A stretch of DNA of 64,000 nt from Paraflavitalea pollutisoli (GTDB lineage: Bacteria; Bacteroidota; Bacteroidia; Chitinophagales; Chitinophagaceae). Positions 9,136 through 18,041 of the stretch are shown here, piece after piece; position 1 is the first letter of the stretch; each line of letters begins with the position of its first letter. The position numbers and the translations under genes were made by a program. Under the pieces are notes generated by a model. The model made no database searches. It was not told the DNA's origin and saw only the letters and a list, made by a program, of their open reading frames with translations. Where the stretch lies: NCBI RefSeq assembly GCF_029360705.1, contig NZ_JARKMX010000014.1:434001-498000 (forward strand). Reading direction: 5' to 3'.

Positions 9136-9465
9136 TTACCAAAGGAAAAATGCAGCGGCCATGAGCAGCGCAGCCACGACGATCAGGAGGTAGCTACGCC
9201 GAAAAGGCAACTGGGGCTTAGGGGCTTGTTTCGCCGTTCTACTTGCCGGAGTATGCTCCACCGCTGTATGTAATTCTCCCCGCTCATCGACATAGGTAAT
9301 TGATCTGTGCTGGTGAGCAGCCTGCTGGTAGACTTCGTACAACAGATCGTGCAGTTTAACTTCCTGCTTGCTGGTTTGCAGCAGGTTCATGAATTCGCTA
9401 AACTCCTGTTGGGAACAGGAGCCTTCCATAAACTTATTGAATAGTAATTCGATCCTGGCAGTCAT
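9136..9465 (-). CDS. Truncated FecR-like membrane protein (anti-sigma N-terminal part only)
   Basis: A 109-residue protein resembling the first quarter of a Bacteroidota FecR anti-sigma factor. It has a helical cytoplasmic part with the 'FMEGSCSQQEFSEFMNLLQ' pattern (residues 11-30), a linker, and a single transmembrane helix (about 90-108) that runs into the stop codon. The periplasmic FecR and DUF4974 domains are missing. Directly beyond the stop lies the octanucleotide repeat array, so the gene may have lost its 3' part there. No sigma factor gene is adjacent. It could be a decayed anti-sigma gene or a small sigma-binding membrane protein; the clean stop right after the TM helix leaves both open. 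Confidence 0.65.
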   Translation of the reverse strand: MTARIELLFNKFMEGSCSQQEFSEFMNLLQTSKQEVKLHDLLYEVYQQAAHQHRSITYVDERGELHTAVEHTPASRTAKQAPKPQLPFRRSYLLIVVAALLMAAAFFLW

Positions 9466-9574
9466 CGTTTCCTTTCGGCTGCTTATCAGAATGGGTATTC
9501 ATCGCATGCCTTACCTGGCTTCTTTAACGCGTGTAATATTATTTTATTATGTTTTGTGCCCGATGAGCACACCC

Positions 9575-10984
9575 CTACTCTTTTAGTTTTTTTATCTGTT
9601 CGGCCGCATTGCTGTTGGAGGGATCGAGTTGCAGCGATCGTTGGTAGTTTTGAATGGCCGCTGCTTTATCGCCTTTCACGGCATATGCTTCCCCCAGGCT
9701 ATCCCAGGTGTTGGCCGAGTTGGGAAAATCGAGGGTGTTTTGTTTGAATACGATGAGGGCGTCATCGACCTTCTTCTTGCGCAACAGGAGGTATCCGATA
9801 CTATTCATATCACTTTCACTGATCTTGTATTCGGGATGCTGTGCTGCTTCCGCAATGAAACGCTCGATGGTTTTGGCAGCTCCCTGGGCTTCGATGGCCT
9901 CGTAAAATAGTTTCCTGGTGGGATTGTACGCGGGATAATCGAGCCACGCTACGGCAGGGTGTGTGCTGTGCAAGGCATCTTTAAGCAGGTTGTCGGCAAT
10001 CGTAATACCGTTGTAACTATTGGTGAAGTACACGATCCCGTCTTTGGTATCGAGGTTGGCAGTCATAAAGCATTTGCTATCGCCCTGATCGCCCCAGTGC
10101 CAAAAGAACTTTCCCTGGGCGGTGTTTTCCAATCCAACACCCAGTCCCCAGGCTACTTCGGCAAACTTGTTGGCGTCGACTTTTATCTGTGGGGTGAACA
10201 TGGCTGTATGCATCTTTGCGCTGAGGCCTGTGCCATTCAGCAAAGCGACCATGAAGGTGGCGTAGTCCCTGGCCGTTGTGCGGACACTGGCGGCTGCATT
10301 GGCACCTTTGTATTCCGCACGGAACGACATATTGCCCAACCAATCGTGCCGGTAGGCCCCTCGCGTCTGATAGCTATCGAGCCAAGTAAAGCTGGTTTGC
10401 TGCATGCCCAGCGGCGTGAATACGACCTGTTTGCTGTACGTTTCCAGTGGCTGGCCGGTGAGCTTTTCCATGACCCTGGCGAGAAATACAAATCCTTCCC
10501 CGGAATAACTGAACTTTTCACCCGGCGTAAAATTGATGGGCAGTTTGCCCCCTTCCTGCGCCCGCCAGTTGGGAAAACCGGCCGAATGTGATAATACGCG
10601 GCGTGCCGTGACGAGGCGTAAGCGTGGATCGTCGCCCACGTCGTAGTTATTGTCCAGATATGTACTGAGCGGCGTATCCAGGTTCAACCTGCCCTGGTCG
10701 ACCAACTGTATGGCCATATAGGCGGTGACGACCTTGCTGAGCGAGGCTGCTTCGAAGATGGTGGAATCCGTTACGGGTTGCCTGGTAGCCGCATTGCTGA
10801 CCCCATAATGGCGTACCCACACGAGTGTGCCATTGCTGATGTAGGCGGCAGACAAGCCGGGTATATCGTGGCTGGTGATGAGTTCGGGAATGTCTTTTTC
10901 CAGTTTGGCGATGGTGGCCTTGGGCGACTGGGCGCAGGCGGCGGCAGTCAGGATCACCAATATGGCGGAGAAAAGGGTGCGCAT
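9575..10984 (-). CDS. Serine hydrolase of the class-C beta-lactamase fold with C-terminal TPR
   Basis: A 469-residue exported enzyme of the beta-lactamase/transpeptidase-like family (PF00144 type). The N-terminal signal ends 'LTAAAC', a possible lipobox. The catalytic SxxK motif is S81-L-S-K84. A Tyr-Ser-Gly motif follows ('FSYSGEG', near 165), and 'HWGDQG' near 300 occupies the third motif position. Residues about 390-465 form a tetratricopeptide-like helical tail ('WDSLGEAYAVKGDKAAAIQNY'). Such proteins are usually peptidases or esterases (D-alanyl-dipeptide or ester substrates) rather than true beta-lactamases. It is monocistronic, 46 nt downstream of the terminator that closes the SusC/D operon. 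The true substrate is unknown. Confidence 0.9.
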   Translation of the reverse strand: MRTLFSAILVILTAAACAQSPKATIAKLEKDIPELITSHDIPGLSAAYISNGTLVWVRHYGVSNAATRQPVTDSTIFEAASLSKVVTAYMAIQLVDQGRLNLDTPLSTYLDNNYDVGDDPRLRLVTARRVLSHSAGFPNWRAQEGGKLPINFTPGEKFSYSGEGFVFLARVMEKLTGQPLETYSKQVVFTPLGMQQTSFTWLDSYQTRGAYRHDWLGNMSFRAEYKGANAAASVRTTARDYATFMVALLNGTGLSAKMHTAMFTPQIKVDANKFAEVAWGLGVGLENTAQGKFFWHWGDQGDSKCFMTANLDTKDGIVYFTNSYNGITIADNLLKDALHSTHPAVAWLDYPAYNPTRKLFYEAIEAQGAAKTIERFIAEAAQHPEYKISESDMNSIGYLLLRKKKVDDALIVFKQNTLDFPNSANTWDSLGEAYAVKGDKAAAIQNYQRSLQLDPSNSNAAEQIKKLKE

Positions 10985-11029
10985 GGGCGGTGTTTTTTGT
11001 ATAGACGTAAAAATTACGGCAAATGTTAC

Positions 11030-11067
11030 ACGTAAAAAAGCCCGGACAGGCCCGGGCTTTTTTACGT
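11030..11067. terminator. Strong bidirectional-looking terminator after the SusC/SusD operon
   Basis: A perfect 16-bp inverted repeat ACGTAAAAAAGCCCGG / CCGGGCTTTTTTACGT is separated by a 6-nt loop, with A and T tracts on both sides. It sits 34 nt past the SusD stop and separates the SusC/D operon from the serine hydrolase gene on the same strand. Confidence 0.92.
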
Positions 11068-11100
11068 GATATCCTCAAAAGGTTGCTTTGTGGCAGCCTA

Positions 11101-12402
11101 TTAATTCGCGGGATCGGGCGGGGTATTGCCGTTGTTGTCGCGCTCCACAAATGGGTAGGGCATGTAGTTGCGTTTGCGTTCGGCCAATGGTCGCTCGAGC
11201 CGTCGTTGATCGGCCAGGCGAAGGCCCGACAGGTACAGTTCTATCGCCCGGTTGCGGTAGATCTGCTCCAGCAAGGCCGCTTGTGTAACCGCCCCGGCAT
11301 AAGGAGGTAAATCGGCCCCTACACCAAAGGGATCCTCTGCTGGTTTCTTAACGAGGATGGCGTTGAGGAAGGTAATGGCATCGGGCAACCTGTTTTGCCG
11401 GGCGGCGACTTCCGCCTTGATCAGTGTCATTTCGCCAGGCAGGTAGACCGGCCAGGCGGTGCCGGCGGCGGCTCCAAAACCATTGATGCGGTATCGCTGC
11501 GCGGAAGCCGGATTGATCGCAATGTAAAACGGTACCCGCTTATCCGTTAATACCGGCTCCAGGGCTTTGGGCAATCCCATGGTAGAGTCGATGGGCTGAT
11601 AGACATTGTTGGTGGAGGTGGCCGTTTCCCAGATGGGGTTGAGGGTCACCGCATCGAAGTTGAAGGTGGATTTCACGGTCAGGCCTACCGCGTTGGCGGC
11701 CGTGAGCGCCACAGGAAGATTACCTGCCTGTAGGGCAAACCTGGCTTTCAATGCCTGCAACGAGTTGACAATGTCTATGCCTGCCGGAATATTGGCCAGA
11801 AACTGCGCACTGATGGGATTGGCAGTATGCACATTCAGTGCATTGTCGAGTACAGCCACCGCCTTGTTAAAACCTGCTGCACTGCTGATGAACGTTACAT
11901 TGGTACCGATCGTATCGGGTATATTGTCCCAGTTGCTGGCCAGGTTACCCAGGGCGAGGGCCTTGAAGAGGCTGGCGTACGCGATGAGCCCGCTGGCGTA
12001 ATTCTTATCGGTGAGGTTGGGCGCATTGCGGAGCACGTTGTTGGCATCAAAGATGACCTTGTTGCTGTTGGTCCAGAGACCAGCCAGGATGGTATTGGTA
12101 CCATCGACAGAGGTACCGCCCAGGAATAACTGGTATTCGGCGGTATTACCCTGGTTAATGATGTTGAGCTGCCTGGTCACGAAACCATCTGTGGTGACCT
12201 GATTGTATAGCGAGCTCGCACGGGTAGTGGTGTAGGCCCTTTGCAACCCTATCGCGACGCCGGTCAATCCGCGTGGCGTGGTGAGGGCATCATCGACCGG
12301 CACTTTGCTGGGTTCTATATAGTTCTTTTTGCAACCGGCAGCCGTGATAAGCGCAAGGCCAAGTAGCAGGGCGTTGGTATATTGTCTATGTTTGGCATTC
12401 AT
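11101..12402 (-). CDS. SusD/RagB-like surface lipoprotein
   Basis: A 433-residue glycan-binding lipoprotein of the SusD/RagB family that caps its SusC partner at the outer membrane. The ATG at 12402 is chosen because it begins 'MNAKHRQYTNALLLG' and gives a signal peptide ending in the lipobox 'ITAAGC'; an upstream in-frame ATG overlaps the SusC coding end and would bury the signal. The body shows the TPR-rich SusD fold and the C-terminal 'IYRNRAIELYLSGLRLADQRR' block. It is on the short side for the family (usually 480-560). It follows the SusC gene by 19 nt and is the last gene before the 11.03 kb terminator. Confidence 0.93.
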   Translation of the reverse strand: MNAKHRQYTNALLLGLALITAAGCKKNYIEPSKVPVDDALTTPRGLTGVAIGLQRAYTTTRASSLYNQVTTDGFVTRQLNIINQGNTAEYQLFLGGTSVDGTNTILAGLWTNSNKVIFDANNVLRNAPNLTDKNYASGLIAYASLFKALALGNLASNWDNIPDTIGTNVTFISSAAGFNKAVAVLDNALNVHTANPISAQFLANIPAGIDIVNSLQALKARFALQAGNLPVALTAANAVGLTVKSTFNFDAVTLNPIWETATSTNNVYQPIDSTMGLPKALEPVLTDKRVPFYIAINPASAQRYRINGFGAAAGTAWPVYLPGEMTLIKAEVAARQNRLPDAITFLNAILVKKPAEDPFGVGADLPPYAGAVTQAALLEQIYRNRAIELYLSGLRLADQRRLERPLAERKRNYMPYPFVERDNNGNTPPDPAN

Positions 12403-12421
12403 ACAAATAGCTTTTTTTGTG

Positions 12422-15400
12422 TTAGAATTTGGCGGCGAGTGACAGGCTGAAGGTGCGTGGAATGGGTACTGCACCAAAGTCGACCCCGCGCAATACGGTA
12501 CTTTGTCCGCCGGCATTGACTTCCGGATCGTATCCCTTGTAATCATCCCAGGAGATGAGGTTACGGCCGCTTACGCTGAGCGTAAGATCCCGAAAGATAT
12601 TCCTGATCTTACCAAAGCGATAGCTCAGGGAAATTTCCCGCAGCTTCACAAAAGATCCGTCGTCTACGCGCCATTCTTCTATCTGGTATACGCTGTTGAT
12701 GTAACCCCGGGGCAGCTCGCCGCGGTGTTCCTGTTCGGCCACCTTGCCATTGCCTACACCCTGGCGTGTTCTGAAGTCAGCATTCCATACATCTACGCCC
12801 TGCACGGCATCGAACTGCACCCGCAATGACAGGTTCTTGTAACCCACTTCATTGACGAGAGAAGCGGTATAATCGGGATTGGGGTCGCCGACTACTTTGC
12901 GTAAGGTGGTGCCAGTGGGTAGTCCGCCTGCATCGCGCTGGGTGGTATAGCTCAGCGGTCCGTTTTGGGTGCCTTTTTCAATTTGCGGGAAGCCCGTGGC
13001 ATTTTTGATCTGGTTGCCGTTGGCATCCAGGGCAAAGAAGGTGCCGTAGAATACCCCTACCGGATACCCCTGCAACAAGGCTACCGGTGCGCCCGCATTG
13101 GTGCTGAGTAGGTTGAGGGCCTGACCAATGTTGAGCACTTCGTTGCGGTTGTGGTTGTAGATCGCGGTGATGTCCCAATTCCAATCTTTGGTCTTTACGG
13201 GGGTACCGGTCAACACCACCTCAAAGCCTTTGTTGCGCAGTGATCCGATGTTATTGAGGAAACTGGCGTACCCATTGGTGGGTGCTATACCACGACTAAT
13301 AAGCAGGTCATTGACTTTCTTTGAGTAATAGTTGAATTGCAGTCCGAGACGGCTTTGGAAAAAAGCCAGATCGGTACCGACTTCTATTTCAGCCTGCCTT
13401 TCGGGCTTGATGTCTGGGTTTACAATTTGGTTGTTGCTGAACATCGCGATGCGGCTGAGATAAGCGATGGCGTTGTAATTATTAAACCGTGCGTAAGCGG
13501 ATATCCCTGTCAGGTTACCCGATTGCCCGTAGGCGACCCGCAGTTTGGCGAGGTTCCACCATTTGGCCATCGGTGTTTTTTGCCAGAAATCGCTTTCGGA
13601 TAACACATAGCTACCACTACCTTTTACGTATAGTTGGTTTCGTTCTTCTTCACCAAATACCGAAGAACCATCGAGGCGGAGTGCTCCGGTCAGGAAAATC
13701 TGGTTACGGATCTTAAAGTTCTGCTGCAAATAGACACCGGATATCGATAGTTCGGTGCGTTCATCGGCACCCGGTAGTGGCGTGCTGGCCGCATTGACCG
13801 TCTCTACAAACGGCGACATGCCGCGACCATGGTACAGGGTATACCCGTTCTTTTCGTATTGCATGGAATAACCTGCCTGGGTAGTGCTGGCGATATCATC
13901 CGTGATATCGATGTTGTAGGTCGCGTTGAGCTCGTGGTTGATCTGGAAGAAATTGTTGTTGGCAGCGCTGGCATAACCATTCTGTGACACCAACAGATCG
14001 GGACCACCACCAAAAAATGCTGTGCTCACGTTGTAAGCGTAAGGCGGCATCAAGGTTGTACCGCGCTGCGCATAATTATCGACACCAATGGTATAATCGA
14101 GTGAAAATCCTTTGAACGGTTTCAGTTTGATCGCTGCACTGGCGATGAGCCGGTTGGTCTCCTGGCGTTGTTTAAAATCTTCGATGACGGAGACCGGATT
14201 AACGCGTCCCCGCTCCCCTACAGCCTGCAGGTTGCCCAGGGCATCGCGTTTCCAGATATCGTGGAAGTTGCCGATGATGGTCACTGCATTCATCGGTGAG
14301 AAGAAAGAGTTGCCATCGGGTTTTTCATTGCCGGCGCTGTTGATGTAGTTGACGCCGACGCTCAGGTTAGCCCATTTGGTGAGCTCCTGGTCAAGGTTCA
14401 TGCGAAAGCTGAAACGTTTGAAGTCTGTATTCCTGATGATACCCTGGTTGAAGAAATAGGAAGCAGACGTATAGTATTTCGTTTTGTCTTTGCCGCCGCT
14501 GACAGATACGTTGTTATCGGTACCGAGGGCGGTGTGGAAGATATAATCCTGGTAGTCGTAGCGGGTAACCGGCGTGGTATTGGTCGGTAATGCTCCATTG
14601 ACCGCCGTGATCAGGTCCTGGGTCAACGCGCCTGGACCATCGGTAGGTCCACCGAATTTGGTGGGTGCCTGGTTGACGTCGAGTTTTTTGCGCAGCTCAC
14701 TCATCAGGATGCCGGTAGAGAAACTGACTGCCGGCGCACCGGTGCTGCCACGTTTGGTGAAGATCTGTACGACGCCTGCGTTAGCCCGTGAGCCATAGAT
14801 GGCGGCAGCGGCAGCGCCGTTGAGCACCTCAATCCTTTCGATGTCGGCTGGGTTGATATCGGCCATGCGTGATTGTCCGACGGTACCTACGAAGAGGTTG
14901 CTGCCGGTACCATTGGTCGAGGTGTTGGGCGCGTCGTAGGTATTTTGCGTATTGGTGACGCGGTTGGTGGCGTTGTTGACGATAACGCCATCGACAATGT
15001 ATAGGGGCTCGGAGGAGCTGTTGATGGAGCTGATGCCGCGCAGGCGGACGGAAATGCCACCGGCGGGATCGCCGGAGTTTTGAATGACCTGGGCGCCGGC
15101 TGTTTTGCCCTGGAGGGCAGCGAGTACGTTGCTGGTAGCGCCTTTGTTGAGGTCGTCGGCTTTCAGGGTGCTGATGTAGCTGCCGATCTGTTTGCGGGTG
15201 GTGCCCTGGGAAGTACCGGTCACGATGACCTCATCGAGGCCAAGGGCATCATCGACGAGGGTGGCCGAGACCGTGTAGGTGGCTGCGTTGCCCACTTCCA
15301 GGGGGCGGTCGACGGCTTTGAAGCCGACGCCGGAGAACTGGAGGGTGTAGGAGCCGGGTTTGAGGGGGGCTGTCAGGGAATAATTGCCACTGGCATCCGT

Positions 15401-15583
15401 GGCGGTGCCGTAGGTGGTGTTTTTGATGGCTACGGAAATGGCGGCGAGGGGCTGATCGGTAGCGCCTGATACTTTACCACTAATGGTGATCTGGGCGGCA
15501 GCCAGCAGGGAGAAGAGGCTACCAATCAGTAAAAGTCCAAACCGCCGTAACGGCTGACAATACGATGATGGAGAAGTTGACAT
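12422..15583 (-). CDS. SusC/RagA-type TonB-linked outer-membrane protein
   Basis: A 1053-residue TonB-dependent transporter. It has a signal peptide ('LLLIGSLFSLLAAAQ', ending about residue 30), a carboxypeptidase-like regulatory domain (about 32-115), the plug (about 120-285, with 'IERIEVLNGAAAAAIYGSR') and a 22-strand barrel ending in 'FSLSLAAKF' with the C-terminal aromatic. There is no STN domain, unlike the SusC at the window start, so it is probably not FecR-controlled. The SusD partner is immediately downstream. The sequence around the start gives a clean signal peptide. Substrate unknown; no glycosidase is in the operon. Confidence 0.96.
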   Translation of the reverse strand: MSTSPSSYCQPLRRFGLLLIGSLFSLLAAAQITISGKVSGATDQPLAAISVAIKNTTYGTATDASGNYSLTAPLKPGSYTLQFSGVGFKAVDRPLEVGNAATYTVSATLVDDALGLDEVIVTGTSQGTTRKQIGSYISTLKADDLNKGATSNVLAALQGKTAGAQVIQNSGDPAGGISVRLRGISSINSSSEPLYIVDGVIVNNATNRVTNTQNTYDAPNTSTNGTGSNLFVGTVGQSRMADINPADIERIEVLNGAAAAAIYGSRANAGVVQIFTKRGSTGAPAVSFSTGILMSELRKKLDVNQAPTKFGGPTDGPGALTQDLITAVNGALPTNTTPVTRYDYQDYIFHTALGTDNNVSVSGGKDKTKYYTSASYFFNQGIIRNTDFKRFSFRMNLDQELTKWANLSVGVNYINSAGNEKPDGNSFFSPMNAVTIIGNFHDIWKRDALGNLQAVGERGRVNPVSVIEDFKQRQETNRLIASAAIKLKPFKGFSLDYTIGVDNYAQRGTTLMPPYAYNVSTAFFGGGPDLLVSQNGYASAANNNFFQINHELNATYNIDITDDIASTTQAGYSMQYEKNGYTLYHGRGMSPFVETVNAASTPLPGADERTELSISGVYLQQNFKIRNQIFLTGALRLDGSSVFGEEERNQLYVKGSGSYVLSESDFWQKTPMAKWWNLAKLRVAYGQSGNLTGISAYARFNNYNAIAYLSRIAMFSNNQIVNPDIKPERQAEIEVGTDLAFFQSRLGLQFNYYSKKVNDLLISRGIAPTNGYASFLNNIGSLRNKGFEVVLTGTPVKTKDWNWDITAIYNHNRNEVLNIGQALNLLSTNAGAPVALLQGYPVGVFYGTFFALDANGNQIKNATGFPQIEKGTQNGPLSYTTQRDAGGLPTGTTLRKVVGDPNPDYTASLVNEVGYKNLSLRVQFDAVQGVDVWNADFRTRQGVGNGKVAEQEHRGELPRGYINSVYQIEEWRVDDGSFVKLREISLSYRFGKIRNIFRDLTLSVSGRNLISWDDYKGYDPEVNAGGQSTVLRGVDFGAVPIPRTFSLSLAAKF

Positions 15584-15871
15584 AAGCCTGTTTTTCTTGG
15601 TTAGTGAATGTTTGAACGTGTAAGTATAGGTAGTCGGTGTTGCTGCGGTTGGTAGCTTATCGGGTACCTTAAATTACGTCAATCGGTTTGATATTCAGCA
15701 CTTCCCGTATCATTTTTGGCCGTTCTTGTCCTGATCGTGCAAGATTGTGCAGGAAAAGTTTGGACAAGCTGGATGGTAGAAATGGTAGCGTGCAGGGGTG
15801 GGGAAACGTTGGTGATGGGCGCTGTAGGAAATCATCAAAAAACCTTGATCTACAATCCCACAGCAATTAAA

Positions 15872-15889
15872 TATATTTGACTATATTTG
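15872..15889 (+). promoter_or_regulatory. Putative promoter boxes for tRNA-Arg
   Basis: Two copies of TATATTTG (15872-15879 and 15882-15889) match the Bacteroidota -7 consensus TAnnTTTG. They lie about 85-100 nt upstream of the tRNA on its strand. A clear -33 TTTG at ideal spacing was not found. The rest of the 390-nt spacer from the SusC start shows no gene. Confidence 0.5.
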
Positions 15890-15973
15890 CCGCTCGAAAA
15901 AAGCGCTCGATCGTTACAAGTTGATGATAATCTGCGAATAATGAGAACAGCTGTTGATTTTCGAAGTTGATCC

Positions 15974-16047
<74 letters not shown>

Positions 16048-16058
16048 CAGAAAATAAG

Positions 16059-16096
16059 AAGCCTTCAGAATCGTTTGATTTTGAAGGCTTTTTTAT
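16059..16096 (+). terminator. Terminator of tRNA-Arg
   Basis: AAGCCTTCA (16059-16067) pairs with TGAAGGCTT (16082-16090), followed by a T run. The distal arm and the following bases recur at 32.56 kb. Confidence 0.85.
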
Positions 16097-16104
16097 GTTC
16101 GATA
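16081..16104 (+). repeat. Left copy of the island-flanking repeat
   Basis: This 24-nt segment (starts TTGAAGGC, ends TTCGATA) is repeated in direct orientation at 32560-32583 with one mismatch (C to T in the GTTYGATA part). It includes the terminator arm but continues for ten bases past the T run, so a shared terminator alone does not explain it. Confidence 0.7.
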
Positions 16105-16156
16105 TAAACATTGTATTTTAGAAGTATCGAACACTGGTATAGTCCCTTTGATACTT

Positions 16157-16897
16157 TTAGGAAATAAACATTGACTTGTCTAATTGCCTGAACATATAAG
16201 AAATGATACCCAATATTTCCAGGCACTCCTGTTTATTGATTTTCCCTGACAAAGCGGTTTCATGTGATGTAGGGTTTCTGAACATTTTCATAATGCCTGC
16301 TGACATGAATTGAAAACCTTCAAGTTCATTCTTTTCTGTTTCTGTATTACCAGCATTGAAGCGAAGTTTTCCCTTATTACCCAATACTGCAAACATAAGT
16401 TCATTGCCATCTTTATCGCTACCGCTTTTTTGCTGCACAGCTTTGTTATATGCTTTGCAGGCTTCGTTTACGCAAGTAAAATAATGGCCTTGCTTAAAGA
16501 ACTTTGCACAATTAGCTACCACCTGCTGATGCATGCTGTTTACCGATGTAGAAGCCAGTGAATCATCAGGTTCAGGCAATGGTACATCATACCCTCCTTT
16601 TACTAATATCTTATTGATAGTTGTAATATCTATCTTGCCCACTATATTCTCCAGAAGAATGACCATTTTCTCAATTTTCTCCTGATCCGTTACATCATCC
16701 AAGTTGGCTATGGTAGCAAGAAAGTCAAATAGCGTAGCAAAGTTGCCATGCATATCATTTGGGTCATGAAACCTGGACGGTGGAAAGTCGAATGTAATTT
16801 TCCAGGATCGACGTAAATGCTCTTCTGTCCAAAAGCCATATCCAGGGGAACGGTATTCTTCACTCAACTTTGTAACTATGTGTTTCCAATTTAACAT
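16157..16897 (-). CDS. TIGR02391/Ymh-like protein with HEPN-type motif
   Basis: A 246-residue protein. The C-terminal half (about residues 120-240) resembles the TIGR02391 'Ymh' family. This includes an 'ACKAYNKAVQ' helix and the 'FMSAGIMKMFRNPTSHE' segment, whose R207-x4-H212 has the spacing of a HEPN ribonuclease active site. The N-terminal half is unrecognised. Family members occur in mobile and defence contexts; catalytic activity here is inferred from the motif only. It is the first gene after the tRNA, transcribed toward it, and stands alone. Confidence 0.75.
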   Translation of the reverse strand: MLNWKHIVTKLSEEYRSPGYGFWTEEHLRRSWKITFDFPPSRFHDPNDMHGNFATLFDFLATIANLDDVTDQEKIEKMVILLENIVGKIDITTINKILVKGGYDVPLPEPDDSLASTSVNSMHQQVVANCAKFFKQGHYFTCVNEACKAYNKAVQQKSGSDKDGNELMFAVLGNKGKLRFNAGNTETEKNELEGFQFMSAGIMKMFRNPTSHETALSGKINKQECLEILGIISYMFRQLDKSMFIS

Positions 16898-17120
16898 ACC
16901 TTAACCATTGATTATTTATTCAAGTTAACGTATGCCACGCATTGTTTAACTATTCAGTTATTTATGATGTTAATAAATAACATAGATATGTTAGTTATTT
17001 TTGGGCAGAGCGATGAGCGGTACTTTTTTCCAAGCTGATCAAGCATATTTCCCATTTTCCTTTACTGCGCAGGTAGGTTGCGTAGTAGTAGCCGTACCTT
17101 TAGCTCGACTAAAAATTAAC

Positions 17121-17285
17121 CATGAACACTTTCGCGGACTGGATACATATCGAAAACCAGTTGCCTATGCCAGAATATTCGGTACTTGTAGGGAAACTGA
17201 CAGAGGACAATACTATGGTCACTGGATTTGGTCGGCTAATACTCACGAATGATCATAGTGATGCTGGTTGGCTCTGTACGTAGGA
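17121..17285 (+). pseudogene. Short remnant resembling a DUF551-type protein
   Basis: An ATG at 17121 opens 54 codons reading 'MNTFADWIHIENQLPMPEYS', followed by 'VLVGKLTEDNTMVTGFGRL'. The pattern W-I-x-(8)-LP-x-(6)-VLV resembles small DUF551-like proteins. The frame stops at 17285, right where IS66-derived sequence begins, so the gene was probably cut by that insertion. Nothing else is supported between 16898 and 17120. Confidence 0.4.
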
Positions 17286-17293
17286 TGGTAATT

Positions 17294-17855
17294 TTAGAAC
17301 GATAACGGCGCGCCCATATTGGATGCCCTTACAATGGGACGGATACTGTTCTCGACAGGATTGTTGTCGATGTTCAGGCGGCCGTCGGTAATATATAGAG
17401 ACAATTTATGCCACCGCTCCATGCTGTAGGCAAGCGCCTTGCCAATAGCGCTTTTAGGAAGCACCTATATATATTGCTGCTGCATCCATAGCCACATCCC
17501 TTTCAGGATAGGTGCAGCTTTGGCACACCGGACAATCCTGATCTCCTCGAAGTTCGCATTGCCTTCCCTGCAGACCCGTTCTATGTTGTAAAGCTTCTGT
17601 ATTTCCTTAAGAGCGTAGGACGCGCGTTCGTAATCATTGTCCAATGCTTCATTGAACATACGACGGGCATGTGCCATGCAATATATCAGTGTAATATTTG
17701 GACGCTTGTCAAAAATATCATAGGCCACATAGCCATCTGTTTGTAAATATCCCTGGAAGTTTGCCAGTATCCATGGGGCCTTCCCGTCCACGGCCTTCCT
17801 GGTAATCGAAGAACACGATCTTACTGACCTTCTTGAACTTTCTAGCCCACATTGC
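17294..17855 (-). pseudogene. Remnant of an IS66-family transposase (TnpC) gene
   Basis: On the minus strand three stretches of an IS66 transposase appear in order but in different frames. First is 'KIVFFDYQEGRG' (near 17830-17785). Second is 'NFQGYLQTDGYVAYD', then 'CMAHARRMFNEAL' (17791-17465), carrying the DDE-domain region. Third is the C-terminal block 'ALAYSMERWHKLSLYITDGR', then 'NIDNNPVENSIRPIVRASNM' (17460-17300), ending at a TAA at 17294. At least two frame changes and loss of the N-terminal half show it is dead. No IS ends were recognised. Confidence 0.85.
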
Positions 17856-17856
17856 T

Positions 17857-18009
17857 AAGAAATATAACTATGATGTGATTGAGTTACAGGCATGCAACGA
17901 TCAAGCGGCTGCATTTGTCTCGGCTACCGGCTTCTCGAGAAAGCCAGGGACTTTTTTTGACTACATTATCTTAGTCGAAGACTTAGCCAAAAAGATTTCC
18001 GATAAGTGA
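17857..18009 (+). pseudogene. C-terminal fragment resembling a GNAT acetyltransferase
   Basis: About 50 codons on the plus strand read 'YDVIELQACNDQAAAFVSAT', then 'GFSRKPGTFFDYIILVEDLA', ending in TGA at 18009. The 'E-x(5)-N-x-A-A-x-F-x-x-x-x-GF' pattern is that of the last part of a GNAT fold, where the acceptor-side helix precedes the 'GF' strand. The 5' part has been replaced by IS66 sequence. Low-level similarity by eye only. Confidence 0.4.
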
Positions 18010-18041
18010 GGGTAACGGCGACCAGACTTTTTTTCATTTTC

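Noticed and set aside
17001-17252. An 83-codon plus-strand frame left of the IS66 remnant
   Set aside because: Its composition is not protein-like, and an overlapping frame starting at 17121 has a recognisable DUF551-like pattern.
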